DNA from: Prosapia bicincta
Taxonomy: Eukaryota; Arthropoda; Insecta; Hemiptera; Cercopidae
Reading direction: 5' to 3'
Length of the DNA: 64,000 nucleotides
NCBI GenBank assembly: GCA_036971475.1
Contig: JBAIZL010000001.1
Coordinates: 208,366,841 to 208,430,840 of the forward strand
Under the pieces are notes generated by a model. That model had not been told where the DNA came from and searched no databases. It was given only the letters and a program-made list of their open reading frames with translations. Every line of letters starts with the position of its first letter. Position 1 is the first letter of the stretch. The position numbers and the translations under genes are program-made. Positions 1 through 11,955 of this stretch are shown one piece after another.

Positions 1-2177
1 ACCTTTCAACTGTCCCTAATCAGCTTTGAAATACTCGTAACATTTTCGCAAAAGTATGTTTTTATTTAACACTTATATTTTCTAATGTTTGCTGATTTTG
101 TTTTTATTTTAAGCAGTCAATTCTTTTGCTTTAATAACAGGTCCATGCCTGATAGGTTTATAAACATGCAAAATTGTTCTAATGATAATCTCGCCAATAC
201 TGTACTTTGTTAATGTGACGATTTATTCAGTGCTCAGAATTCAAAACACTTTAATTCCATTTTTATCATAGAATAATTTACCAACGCGAGAACTGTTCAA
301 TTTATTCTCTACATTTTTGTCTATTTTTTCCGTTTGAAAAGCATTTTATAGTAGAACAACACTTTGTACATATTAACAGTTTCAACACAACTTATGGACA
401 AATATACTGAGGAGAGTGAAATACAGAAGGGTGAAGACGAGGGGAGTAAAGGCTTACGCAAAGGAAAATGACCGAAGTGATGTTCCTCAGAATCTGTGCT
501 TTGTTAAGGAGAGGGTGTTCTAACAATTAATCAGCTTTCCTCTCACCCAAACTACTAGGTTCTTCCATCTGTGATCTATTAAGCCTATTAATAAAGACTT
601 TAACTTATAAGCAAGAAGATAGTTCCTATCTATCTGCTGCATGTGTACAATAAACTGTAAAATAAATACAATAGAAAAAATATGGATTTTATCTTTTTTT
701 GCTGTTTTATTGTGAATATTTAATGTTTAAACGCTGAATACTTACTTGGTGAAACCGGATTTAGCCGTTGGAAACTGGTTTCGCTAACGCTTAGCTACAG
801 GAAGTTTAATTAACATCTGGTATTAGTGATTTCCAAGAATAAGTTTCAAGTAAATTCGCGTTTTTTATTGATATTATAAAAATTGAACACCAATGTTTTT
901 TTCACAGAATATTTTTCCTCTTATTGATTATTTCCAAGATTGAGAGGCACTTAAGCACGATTCCAATAAAACAGGATTATTAGGCAATAAAGTTTGCTTT
1001 CCAATAATCGTTCCAGTTGCGTGTGCATAACTTCTCAAAGACTCAGAGCTTATGGACTTTGCTTACAGCATGATTAAACTTTAGTACTCCACCTATCGCA
1101 TTGTTACTTGAACTTTGAAGCAGATATCTGCATTATATTATCTCCAACTACTAAACACTTGTGCACTGCTGTATATTAGATATATTTTCTTTCATCTAAT
1201 GCCATTTTTTCCGACAAAAAAGGATAATGTAAGTCTATAACACCCTTACTATTTCTAAAGAATTATAATTGCTCCATACAGACATACAAAGCTCTTCAAT
1301 AGAACTTAGTTCTTAGGGTATATTTCTTGAGGATAATAACACTGCTATATTGAGACCAACAACCTTATGATCATTATTTTTATGATAGAATTTTCAAGAT
1401 ATTGTTATGAGTGTGAGTGGTATGTATCTAATTATCTAAGGTGTTAACGTACTTTTTTTCAACGAGCCCATCTCTCTTTTCAGTACCGTTGTCCCAACTA
1501 TCCTCTTGTGGGCGTCTATTGATCCCGTATTGATAAAATAGTTATTGACGAATTACATTATCAATATCGTTTAAATAGCTTTGAGTAGTTAGTTCTGAAT
1601 GCTTTAAACACCAAATTAAAAGTATCGTATTATGGATTTGAATGTACACATTCTTAAAACGTTTTACTGTACTATCGTGTACTTTACTACAATAGCATTG
1701 ATGCCAAGATTAATTTTTACCCACAGCAGCTATTTGTTTACAATTATTTACCCATAAAAAAACAATAAATAATTAGCAGCATGTTTCTTTTTGTACCACG
1801 TAATTGTCTATTTTTTTAATTTTGTTAGTGTTCCTTTTATTAATTTTATAGTGTAGCCCTATTCGAAACATATTTAATTTTTGTTATTGAGAAACATTTA
1901 CAACGTCAAAATAGCAAAATTAAATTTTTTGTTTACTGTATAAAGATATTGATTTTATTATTATTTTAAAATTTATAATAATATTACAAATATTTTTCCA
2001 ATATCCTCAATTAAAAATATTTTAAGACATTAATAGTCATGGCTCTTCGTTTTTGTAACGACGAGCAAGTCTTTAAAGGATGTTATTTTCTTCTCTAATT
2101 TCAAAAGGAATAGAGGGTTATCTCCACAGACCCAGAACTCAGTCATTTCATAACTCAAAAGCTCTAGGAGAGTACCG

Positions 2178-2178
<1 letters not shown>
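1..2178. other. AT-rich intergenic DNA, no gene seen
   Basis: I find no long open frame, RNA gene or recognisable transposon relic. The sequence is uniformly AT-rich with scattered poly-T and poly-A runs, as expected of non-coding arthropod DNA. Confidence 0.5.

Positions 2179-2239
<61 letters not shown>
2179..2239. repeat. (TA)n microsatellite
   Basis: About 30 uninterrupted TA dinucleotides are followed by a GT-rich tail. Seen directly. Confidence 0.95.
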
Positions 2240-2240
<1 letters not shown>

Positions 2241-2745
2241 GTCTGCGCGTGTGTATGTCTGTGTTTGTGTGTCCTTTACGGAGAATTCATCTTTCTTAAA
2301 TCACTTCTACCTAGTAGATAAATTATTTCCATGTAATAAGATTATTGTGAAGCTTCTCATAAATACATAAACGAATACAAGTTCTCTTACACACACCACA
2401 AGGTAGTTGCAGAAAATTACTTTAGTTTATTTTTTCATAAAACTGTCAACATACGCTATATTTAAATATTTAAACTTACTTTTCTTTTTCATGAAGTGTT
2501 TTTTTCAAAATTAAAACAAAATTTCGATTTTCGTTGATTTACATTAGTAAAATGTTTTATCACTTATTGTTTGTGAGATACCCGAGAGTAAGGCGATCCA
2601 AAATACACTCAATTTATATTAAAAGCAAAAATGAAAAACAAAATAAACCACTAAGTGCAGCATATATTACAATAAAAATATTGAAAAGAACCCCAATACC
2701 ACAAAAATAATCAAAAATAACAAATAAGACAAGTTACTTAAGATT

Positions 2746-2794
2746 AAACCCTTATGTACATTTCGATGACCATGTCATCATCATCAGAGGGTCT
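2746..2794 (-). ncRNA. hammerhead-ribozyme-like motif, PLE family A, left arm
   Basis: Mirror copy of the motif at 4769-4817, with the same core and stems, on the minus strand. See that entry for the base-by-base reading. Confidence 0.72.
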
Positions 2795-3051
2795 AGTTAC
2801 AAAACACAATCTAGCACACAAGAAGTTACAAACTAGAATGATACCAATCGTTCTCCGCGGTCTCTATATATAGGCGTGAGGTAAGCTCCGCCCCCTCTCC
2901 GCCCTCGACCGACAAATAACGATCGGCCATCAGGAACCAAATAGGTTATGTCAAAAATTACATTATAATAATACATATGTAATAAAAACTACAGCAATAA
3001 CAATTAATAAACTAAAAGTAATTAGATTAAAACATCGTATTTTGAAGAAAG

Positions 3052-3780
3052 CTATTTAAGTAAAGTATATAATGGTGAGTAAGGAATAGGTCCTTTATCT
3101 GCATTCATTAATTTACAATTTGATTTGACTATAAAAACACTTTCATAACTATTAAGTAACTTTTTTGAGTTTATACATTTAGCTAAAATAACATTTTTAT
3201 CTAAATCATGCTGATTACTAAGGACATGTTCTGCTACACTTGATTTTTCAGGTCTTTCATATTTAATATGGGCAAGATGTTCTTTAAATCTGGTTACAAT
3301 TTTTCTTTTAGTTTGACCTATATACATCTCGTTACAAGTACTACAAATTATCTTATAAATACCTGATTTTTCCAACATTGGAATTTTATCTTTCGGGTTA
3401 CACAATATATGCTTGAGTTTATTTTGAGTTTTATAGGCTATCTTAACATTTACCTTTTTAAAAATAGAGTCTAACCCTTTTGTTAAAATATTATCGAAAG
3501 GTAAACTAATAAAAGTACATTTTTTAACTTCTTTTTGAAGAGTGGTAGTTGTGTTCAAAACATATTTTAATCTTTGTTTTCTAACAATATTATCTATAAT
3601 TTTAGCATCAAAATCGTTATATCTAGCCTCTCCTTTGATATAATTAATTTCCTTATAAACACGTCTAGGACTAAGTGGTACATTGATAGCTCTGTTAACC
3701 AAACTGTTAAATGCTGCTATTTTATGTGTATAACAATGGTTGGAACTATTTAAAATATATCTGTTATTGTTAGTAGGTTT
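3052..3780 (-). CDS. PLE reverse transcriptase C-terminus plus GIY-YIG endonuclease, left arm (5'-truncated)
   Basis: The open frame runs from the palindrome axis to a stop at 3052, with no start codon of its own; the first ATG is at 3702. It opens with KPTNNNRYI, typical of the end of a PLE RT (RT core missing), then an NHCYTHKIAAFNSL segment, and then the GIY-YIG domain: GIYKI, the C..C pair of CSTC, MYIGQTKRK, the arginine of TRFKEHLAH, and the conserved E in SYESVF. In the family this nuclease nicks target DNA for reverse transcription in the nucleus. With the RT catalytic core absent the copy cannot act alone. It differs from the right-arm copy at only a few residues (V/F after PRR, R/K in QTKRK, M/T near the end). 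Confidence 0.85.
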   Translation of the reverse strand, partial: KPTNNNRYILNSSNHCYTHKIAAFNSLVNRAINVPLSPRRVYKEINYIKGEARYNDFDAKIIDNIVRKQRLKYVLNTTTTLQKEVKKCTFISLPFDNILTKGLDSIFKKVNVKIAYKTQNKLKHILCNPKDKIPMLEKSGIYKIICSTCNEMYIGQTKRKIVTRFKEHLAHIKYERPEKSSVAEHVLSNQHDLDKNVILAKCINSKKLLNSYESVFIVKSNCKLMNADKGPIPYSPLYTLLK

Positions 3781-3782
3781 TA

Positions 3783-4511
3783 AAACCTACTAACAATAAC
3801 AGATATATTTTAAATAGTTCCAACCATTGTTATACACATAAAATAGCAGCATTTAACAGTTTGGTTAACAGAGCTATCAATGTACCACTTAGTCCTAGAC
3901 GTTTTTATAAGGAAATTAATTATATCAAAGGAGAGGCTAGATATAACGATTTTGATGCTAAAATTATAGATAATATTGTTAGAAAACAAAGATTAAAATA
4001 TGTTTTGAACACAACTACCACTCTTCAAAAAGAAGTTAAAAAATGTACTTTTATTAGTTTACCTTTCGATAATATTTTAACAAAAGGGTTAGACTCTATT
4101 TTTAAAAAGGTAAATGTTAAGATAGCCTATAAAACTCAAAATAAACTCAAGCATATATTGTGTAACCCGAAAGATAAAATTCCAATGTTGGAAAAATCAG
4201 GTATTTATAAGATAATTTGTAGTACTTGTAACGAGATGTATATAGGTCAAACTAAAAAAAAAATTGTAACCAGATTTAAAGAACATCTTGCCCATATTAA
4301 ATATGAAAGACCTGAAAAATCAAGTGTAGCAGAACATGTCCTTAGTAATCAGCATGATTTAGATAAAAATGTTATTTTAGCTAAATGTATAAACTCAAAA
4401 AAGTTACTTAATAGTTATGAAAGTGTTTTTATAGTCAAATCAAATTGTAAATTAACGAATGCAGATAAAGGACCTATTCCTTACTCACCATTATATACTT
4501 TACTTAAATAG
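3783..4511 (+). CDS. PLE reverse transcriptase C-terminus plus GIY-YIG endonuclease, right arm (5'-truncated)
   Basis: Mirror-image copy of the left-arm frame, reading away from the axis. The frame is open from the axis (KPTNNN at 3783) to a stop at 4511; the first ATG is at 3861. The GIY-YIG hallmarks are all present: GIYKI, CSTC, YIGQT, the R of TRFKEHL and the E of SYESVF. The N-terminal RT palm motifs are missing because the copy is truncated at the palindrome axis. It is followed by an AT-rich 3' region and by the hammerhead-like motif at 4769. The frame is intact over more than 240 codons, so decay since insertion has been slight. Confidence 0.85.
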   Translation, partial: KPTNNNRYILNSSNHCYTHKIAAFNSLVNRAINVPLSPRRFYKEINYIKGEARYNDFDAKIIDNIVRKQRLKYVLNTTTTLQKEVKKCTFISLPFDNILTKGLDSIFKKVNVKIAYKTQNKLKHILCNPKDKIPMLEKSGIYKIICSTCNEMYIGQTKKKIVTRFKEHLAHIKYERPEKSSVAEHVLSNQHDLDKNVILAKCINSKKLLNSYESVFIVKSNCKLTNADKGPIPYSPLYTLLK

Positions 4512-4768
4512 CTTTCTTCAAAATACGATGTTTTAATCTAATTACTTTTAGTTTATTAATTGTTATTGCTGTAGTTTTTATTACATATGTATTATTATAA
4601 TGTAATTTTTGACATAACCTATTTGGTTCCTGATGGCCGATCGTTATTTGTCGGTCGAGGGCGGAGAGGGGGCGGAGCTTACCTCACGCCTATATATAGA
4701 GACCGCGGAGAACGATTGGTATCATTCTAGTTTGTAACTTCTTGTGTGCTAGATTGTGTTTTGTAACT

Positions 4769-4817
4769 AGACCCTCTGATGATGATGACATGGTCATCGA
4801 AATGTACATAAGGGTTT
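4769..4817 (+). ncRNA. hammerhead-ribozyme-like motif, PLE family A, right arm
   Basis: Seen: ACCCT (4771-4775), CTGATGA (4776-4782), one unpaired T, stem II GATGAC/GTCATC with loop ATG (4784-4798), GAAA (4799-4802), the self-complementary TGTACA flanked by A and T (minimal stem III), the A at 4810 as the expected cleavage-site base, then AGGGT (4811-4815), which pairs with ACCCT as stem I. Known: many PLEs carry hammerheads with a very short stem III in their terminal repeats. The extra U after CUGAUGA departs from the textbook fold, so activity is inferred. Confidence 0.75.
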
Positions 4818-4949
4818 AATCTTAAGTAACTTGTCTTATTTGTTATTTTTGATTATTTTTGTGGTATTGGGGTTCTTTTCAATATTTTTATTGTAATATA
4901 TTGTACCACTGTGCTCTTGATATTGTGTATTATGCAGCATATATTATTG

Positions 4950-5550
4950 TCAACTACTTTAGTTTATATTTTTTATCTAATATTGTTCGCCTTTAATCCC
5001 CGCCAAAGAATTATCGCTTTAAAACCTTAAAATGCTAAGCTTTTATATATACCTTACACAGATAGTTACTACCAAACTCTCTCTTCTCTTTTACTTAAAA
5101 TAAAACATGCAAGAAAAACCTCTTAAGAATGTCCCTCACGCAGATTAAATTGTTATAAGTAGTCTATTCAACTATCTCTCTTACACTGTCAGTAAAGAGA
5201 AAATTCAAGCTCTTTTTAGATAAGTAAATTTAAAACGTATGTTTTTATACACTATGAATTTTAGACTAAGTTTAATACAAAATGGTTAGCGCTTTACAAG
5301 GCAAATCTTACATTTAATGGCCTTCTATGACTATATTACCCTGAGATAAATTCTGCTAAGAAGACATTATACCGGTCTTGCTTTTAAGCAAAGTGTTGTT
5401 ACTATTAGCTATGTTATTATTTTAAAATATTATTTACATGGAAATAATTTATCTACTAGGTAGAAGTAATTTAAGAAAGGTGAATCCTCCGTCAAAGACA
5501 CACAAACACAGACGCACACACGCGCGCAAACGAATATATGTATATATAAA
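4950..5550. other. AT-rich DNA, no gene seen
   Basis: No open frame or repeat family recognised. A short stretch (5435-5490) is the reverse complement of 2275-2335, beside the TA array. That is an old inverted duplication of sequence flanking the PLE palindrome. Confidence 0.45.
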
Positions 5551-5551
5551 A

Positions 5552-5712
5552 AGAACATAAGTCAATATACAAATACAAGAATTATAATTGAATTTACAAT
5601 TCAAAGCTTTTCGTTGGCTAACAGTACCAACATCGTCAGGAATATTAAACCTGATGATTTAAGGTTTAATCTGATTTATCATCAGGTTTAATATTCCTGA
5701 TGATGTTGTTAA
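5552..5712. mobile_element. PLE family C terminal fragment, head-to-head
   Basis: Holds the family C tail (AACATAAGTC, TACAAGAATTATAATTG), the hammerhead-like block, and a short inverted partial copy ending TTCCTGATGATG. The same unit recurs at 22481-22882, 28741-29217 and 38676-38765. It lies beside a TA-rich run (5535-5550). Confidence 0.7.
5599..5643 (-). ncRNA. hammerhead-ribozyme-like motif, PLE family C
   Basis: On the minus strand: ATTC, CTGACGA (fits CUGANGA), T, stem II GTTGG/CCAAC, GAAA, the palindrome AAGCTT, T, then GAAT pairing with ATTC. The layout is that of families A and B with different stem sequences. Confidence 0.65.
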
Positions 5713-7189
5713 CCACGTCAGTTCTATTTTCTGTATAATTTCACAGCATCATAATAACTATTTAAACCATCCAATAAATTAACCTTGCAGCTAGCTAATA
5801 ATTAAAAAAAAAACTATGAATGCAGTCGCATGTAAGGCAGAAAACTATTTCTGAGACTTATGTTGAAATTAAAAGTTTTAAAAAAATAAAAATTAATATT
5901 ATGGAGAGACTGAAATGTGTTATAGAACTACTTATTGACTGTAAATCTATTACTGAAACATATCAGAGCACCTTATAATTAGCTGGGTTACTTCCAATTG
6001 TAATAACGGTCGAGGCTCTGTAGTAATTGTTAAAGTTAGGTTAGGCGAACCCCTTCAGAGTTATTGTTTCCTAATTAAAGTTGGCACCTTGTATTCCAAA
6101 ATTACAAAGGCCTAGCATTAATACAATGATATTGTTTCATTTAAGATAACTAGCAATATTTCAAAAAAATTTTTTATTTTTTTATTTTAACTTACACAAT
6201 TTTTTAATTTTATTAGTTTTTGTAACCGGAATAAGAAATAATAACACCCACATTGTTAGAAAAGTTGAGAGGATAGAAAGTTATTCTTTCTCTTTACTGC
6301 TCTAAAAATTCAATATTTCAATAGAAATTTGAAACTTTAAAAAAATATTCAATTAAACTCTGTATTTTGTCCGTCATTATACGTGATATTGGTTATTATA
6401 CATGTTCTATGTTTTTTATGAATTACAAAAGGAAACACACTTCACAGTTTACTTAATGATTCATTTTATTAGTATGAATGCCGTTTCGATTAAGAATATG
6501 AACATTTTAATGTAATCCATACTCATATTATCCGTAGTTAAAAACTGTGTATGTAGAAAATACATGGCATCTTCCTATGAATACTTAAATGTTAAACTAT
6601 AGCTTATAAATTTTATGTTTACTTTTTAAAGTCTTACGGGTATTTGCTTTTACTGTAGAAAGAAAGAGACTTTCCCATCATCGCCGGAGAGAAACAACTC
6701 TTCTTACTTTAGCTACTCTTACAATGCCTCTTAACTCAGTTGGTAAAAATATACAATAGTCTTATAATATTTCTAAACAACTCAAAGATGATACAAAATT
6801 CAGACAAACTTTTAAATCATGTGACTATATGAGAGTTATTTGGAGTTGTAATTGCTGATAGTTGCCGAATATGCTCTGCTAAATACATGAGGGTTTGCGT
6901 TTTAAATACAATATAAGCAAAAAATATCAGGTTTCTTTATATTTCAAAGCGTAATTTAGGATAATATCTGTTATAAAAGTTACGTTTAAAATACCATAGG
7001 GGAGTAGTGTGGAAGATTCTATGCAACCTCCATGGAAAGGAAGTTTCCACAGTGTGGCCTTGACAGCAAAGAACGTGCTGGCAAGCTCACGAGAGCATAT
7101 GCCCTTGCTGAAGTTGTTTTTTACAGATCATGTCCTTCTTACCTCCAAAAGAGGGGTTTTTGATCTATAAGGACGGCTATGCTGTCTAA
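5713..7189. other. AT-rich DNA, no gene seen
   Basis: No coding signal. The GC-richer patch at 7010-7180 does not translate into anything I recognise. Confidence 0.45.
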
Positions 7190-7797
7190 GCAATATTTAT
7201 CGCCGTTTGAAACTTGCAGCATTTAAGAGTAGATATTTATAGCCCATAAGTTGGTCTTTTCTAAGACTTTTTAGACATGATAGACCGGTCATCAGTGTTT
7301 AAGTTGAATTTCTTGCTCGTTTGGTACACGATATCAGTTCACGGTATTTATGTCCGTTTGAAACTTGCAGCATTTATAAGAGTAGCTATTTATAGGCCAT
7401 AAGTTGGTCTTTTCTAAGACTTTTTATACATGATAGACCGGTCATCAATGTTTAAGTTTGCTTTCTTGCTCAGTTGGTACACGATATCAGTACACGGTAT
7501 TTATGGCCGTTTGAAACTTGCAGCATTTATAAGAGTAGCTATTTATAGCCCATAAGTTGGTCTTTTCTAAGACTTTTTAGACATGATAGACCGGTCATCA
7601 GTGTTTAAGTTGAATTTCTTGCTCAGTTGGTACACGATATCAGTACACGGTATTTATGGCCGTTTGAAACTTGCAGTATTTATTAGAGTAGATATTTATA
7701 GGCCATAAGTTGGTCTTTTCTAAGACCTTTTAGACATGATAGACAGGTCATCAGTGTTTAAGTTGGCTTTCTTGCTCAGTTGGTACACGATATCAGT
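7190..7797. repeat. Tandem repeat, about 153 bp x 4
   Basis: The phrase CCGTTTGAAACTTGCAG recurs at about 7203, 7354, 7507 and 7660. Each unit also contains GACCGGTCATC (GACAGGTCATC in the last) and GTACACGATATCAGT. The copies differ by scattered substitutions and small indels. Confidence 0.92.
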
Positions 7798-10700
7798 CAG
7801 TAGCTCATGTTTGTTGTGTATCATAGTGTGTGAACGCTACAAATCCCCAAAATTATAAATTTAGAAATTAGAGCTACTTACTGTAAATATTTTTATAATC
7901 TGTAATTCTTTCGTAATCTGTAATTTAGCGAATGCTTCTAGCGGGAGCCTAGGATCTAACGAAAACTTCAAAGCATAAGTAACTTTTAAATCGTGTTTAC
8001 TAACGAGGATTAAAATAATAATGAATTATCAAAAATTAAACAAACCTAGGTACAAAATATTGAATAGAAATGTGCACCTGTATAAAATATATATTATTTA
8101 TTGCTTTATATGATAATATTTTAGTAAGGAAATACAACTCATTTTACCGAGAAATTAATGTTTACCCCTTGTGTTGCTTGTATGGGGGATCGATTAAACC
8201 TTAATTAAACTCTAGTTAACTTATCATAAGAAATGAATAAAACACTATTTATACCTTATGCAGGGGTTTTCACCTACGTGAAACCGATTTAGATGTACTT
8301 GAACCGATTTAATCAAATAGAAGTTCATCCTGTGGAAGCGTGCTTGGGCGTACGTGAAACTTACTCTACTCTACGTACACTTTTACCCTCTCCCGTTGTG
8401 AATTTCTGATAATATAGTCCTGAGTTTATTTAGTGTAACAAAGCGTCGAGGCAGCGTATTCAAATTAAATTTTACACTCGAAAAAGCTCTTCAGTAAAAC
8501 TGTTTGAAAAAGTAATAGTTGTTTACGTTTAATACTTCATGAAAAATATCTCTTCTGCTTTTAAAATTGAATTTAGATTAAAATTATTTTAAAAATTAAA
8601 CATTTTATTACCGAAAATTCCTAATGGTTTTCATGTTTCAGTGAAATTCCTAAAATTATTATCCATTTACTGACTTATTAATGCATGCATCAATAACGCT
8701 ACATAAAATAGGCGACTATTGTAGTTTTCTTATTTTACAAACATATAAGAGGATATAAATGTAAAGATAAAAGAAGGAACCTCACGTTTGATTGCAAAGC
8801 AAAATGTTTTATAGAGGAAAGCGGAGAAACGCAAAGTTGGCGAAAATGATATTTTCCTCATTCAAATAACTACAATTCAGGCTGTTAGATTTTATTATAA
8901 TATATGAGTATTCTGATCTGCAAGGTTTTTAAAACATATTTTATTTCCATAAACATCAATTTTATATTATTCTGTCTGTGAAGATCCACAGTTCTGTCAG
9001 CTGTCAAGAAATGGTATTTTCTTCCCCCGAGATTAGTCTCATGGCTCCTAGGTATTTACCGTACTCAATGAAATGTTACTAGCAATATTCAGGGGGGAAA
9101 AAAGCGATAGTTTCACGTGGCAGACAGCACACCTTCTTCAGGAACCAAGTACCTTAAAGTCAGTCGCGTGTAACAACGGTCTTATAGCCTTTTAATTAGC
9201 CCTTCATTCCAAACATACTCTGTTTCTACACGGTGGAGAGCCAGAAACATCCGTTATAGGGGTGTGATTTTCTGACCATAATACCTAACATTTTGCATGT
9301 TTCAGGAGATTTTTCCTGAGGACATATTGTCTCACTTGCTCTATAGATAATAATAGCCTATAAAAAAATTTATAATATTTACCTCCCCTTAAAAAAAATT
9401 TTAGCTTACACATATTCTTCTATAAAATTAGAAATTGCATACAACAAAATATAAAATTGATGTATTTAAAAAATGGTTACCGTTTCTGTGTGTTACTATT
9501 TGACCGAAATGTGTACCTTCTTATGAATAAACACTTATTGGTGAATTTTCTCCTAACATTGTTTAGTTTGTTTCCTCTAAAGGGGGCAAATAATTTTAGT
9601 GGCGCGATACAAGACATTTTCTTGTATACAATAAGAATAATGTTAACGAGCATGCCTCTGTCATGATATGCATGACCATGTGTCATGTTATGTCTAATGG
9701 TTATGCCTAAGGTTGGCTTCAACATTTAGCTGATGTTATTTTAATAAGGATGAAAAAATATGGATTATAAAAAAAATTTGTAGGAAGTACGTGTAGTTTT
9801 TTAATTTAGAGTCTTACTAAATTCTGTAGTGACTAATGATTTTTCATGTAATCACTACTACGCAAAGTAATCATAAGCTACTAACCGACACCGAGGACCA
9901 ACTATGCAAGGAAGAACTCTTGACATTATACTGATGGTTGGTAGATTATGTCTACTACGTCTGATATAGGGAGACCTTATATGCTGTAAATGTCTATTCG
10001 TATATATACTGCAAGTTTCAGAAGGTAATAAATATCCCTTACACATAACAAGCGTCTAGACTCGTACCTGACACATCACAAATATAAACTCTCTGAAGGG
10101 AAACATCGATGGTAATGTGTGTAGAATTAACAACGACGAGATAATAATGTATGCATGATCCACTTATAATGTGTTGTAACGAGAGTTTTGGGTCGTGACG
10201 AGAATTCAATGGGTTATCAACTTTGAATATCATCGTTTGATGCTACCTCTTGGACAACTAGACTACAGTTGTGCCCGAATAAAGTTTTATTTCACTTTTT
10301 TTTCTTTTCATCTTAGTTTATCTGTAACACTATATCTTTCCTCCAAACCACAGGTCGTTAGTAACAAAAAAAAATATTTATTTCGTAGGAATTATGTAGC
10401 CTACATTGCTATGAGTGATTATTCATCATACAATATATTGTATTGTTCGGCCTGGTTGCAGAGAATCTTGCAAAACCCAATGACGTCTCTTCTAATGGTG
10501 GAAATGCACTAGAAGGTCCACTCGGTCTGGAATCGCTAGACACCACTGTAAAGATCTGTTAATTTCAAAACCGGCTGCAAACTCTGGAGTGTTAGGTTAA
10601 GATCGACCCCGTCCGAAAAGACGCATTAACTGCCCGCTTCGAGCTTCTAATCAAATCAGTAAATTGCTTTATTCTATTTATTTTATTGCTTTCATATGTT

Positions 10701-11277
10701 ATATCAAACAGAATTTGCTGATAATCATAGTTAAGAATTAATTGAGATTCGATATATAATTAACTCATGACTTGAGATCCGATGACTTAAATATGTTCAA
10801 ATAAAATTACAATTGCCAATATATATTTTCTTTAATGGAATAAGTCACAAAGTATTTCATAGTATTTATCTATTTTCCTGTAACAAACCTTTAACTTTTC
10901 AGAATTATTATTTCTTTGCCTTAAAACAACTAACACTTTACTATGTAAAACCCAATTGATTTTAGGCGCCAGCAGCCATTGCAGGATATTATATTAAGAG
11001 ACATGTCAATATGTTTTAGTAATAGTACTCAATTTGAGCATTATTTTTACGGAGGTTCGTTTAAAATTATTTGTTTTAAAATGCATACAACTATACGCCA
11101 TGTTTCGCTGATAAGAACAAATTGAGAAAGTAAACGATTTATCTCTGTAATTTAACATCGTTTCAAAGTGAATTAAAACCTACAGGTGAGTGCGACGACA
11201 GCGCGTCATCACTTTAAGTAATGTTTTAAGGGAGAATATTTCATCTTCACTTTCAATTTTCCACTATCTTTGTCACA
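7798..11277. other. Intergenic DNA with one inverted-repeat arm
   Basis: No supported gene. Short open frames near 9457-9725 and 9858-10512 overlap on both strands and have no family features. The only structure I see is the 8370-8480 repeat, listed separately. Confidence 0.4.
8370..8480 (+). repeat. Inverted repeat arm (partner 13040-13135)
   Basis: TGAGTTTATTTAGTGTAAC and GCGTCGAGGCAG are shared with the reverse complement of 13040-13135. About 100 bp align with scattered differences. This could be two insertions of one short repeat or the ends of a decayed 4.7 kb unit; no transposase is seen between them. Confidence 0.7.
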
Positions 11278-11955
11278 AAGGAACCGCATTTGACTGGTTT
11301 CTATCGGAGCAAGTAAGGCCACTTCTATTCTATAAGTTTTACAATCATTTGTACTCTCTTTGTTTTGATTGATTCTCTTAAAGAAAAAAGGAACACGAAT
11401 GTTAAAGCTATTGATTATAGTTCTGGACAAAAGCTCTTCCAATCATTTGAAAACGTACAAAATGTTAAAATCGATTGTATTAACAAATTACTGTTTATGA
11501 TTAATTTAATTTTATATCGATAACAATCTGTGTATAATTACCTAATTTAAGATGGTCTTTTGTCTTACGTTTCTGAAATTGGTCGTATATTTTTCGTAAT
11601 CTTACAGTGATAACAAGGAACCGCATTTGCCTGGTTTCTATCGAAAAAACTAAAGCCTCTTTTATTCGATAAGTTTTACAATCATTTGTACTTTCTTTAT
11701 TTCATTGATTCTCTTGAAGAAAAAAAGCATACGAATGTTAGTGTTATTGATTATAGTTTTGGACAAAATTTCTAGTAAAAGTTTAAAAACGTAGAAAATG
11801 TGAAAATTTGTTGTCAAATAACTATTTAAGATTCATTTCATTTTATATCGATAACAATGTCCATATGATTGCCTAATTTAAGATTGTCTTATGCCTTAAG
11901 TTTCTGAAAACTGATCGTATATTTCACCTTTTTCGTAACCTTACAGGGATTACAA
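11278..11955. repeat. Direct duplication, about 337 bp x 2
   Basis: Unit 1 (11278-11614) and unit 2 (11615-11955) both start AAGGAACCGCATTTG, contain AAGTTTTACAATCATTTGTA and end near CTTACAG. They are diverged, so the tandem duplication is old. Confidence 0.85.

Larger units (their letters stand above)
2662..4901. mobile_element. Penelope-like element, head-to-head palindrome
   Basis: A 2,240 bp near-perfect inverted repeat. Position x on one arm pairs with 7563-x on the other, with the axis inside AGGTTTTAAAACCT at 3781/3782 and no spacer. Each arm holds the C-terminal end of a PLE reverse transcriptase, a GIY-YIG endonuclease and a hammerhead-like motif, so this is two 5'-truncated copies joined head to head. 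A 13 bp direct repeat, GCAGCATATATTA, lies at 2657-2669 and 4934-4946 and looks like a target-site duplication, its left copy overlapping the palindrome end. Only the right side carries an extra segment (4902-4933, 32 bp), like the one-sided extension of about 34 bp known for PLEs. The arms have no indel in the coding part and few substitutions, so the insertion looks young or gene-converted. Confidence 0.9.

Noticed and set aside
7190..7797. Possible hammerhead in the 153 bp satellite (minus strand has CACTGATGACC and a GAAA further on)
   Set aside because: The bases after CTGATGA do not pair with those before GAAA, and no palindromic stem III or stem I follows.
10195..10512. 105-codon frame
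   Set aside because: No domain, signal or homologue recognised, and it overlaps another frame on the opposite strand.
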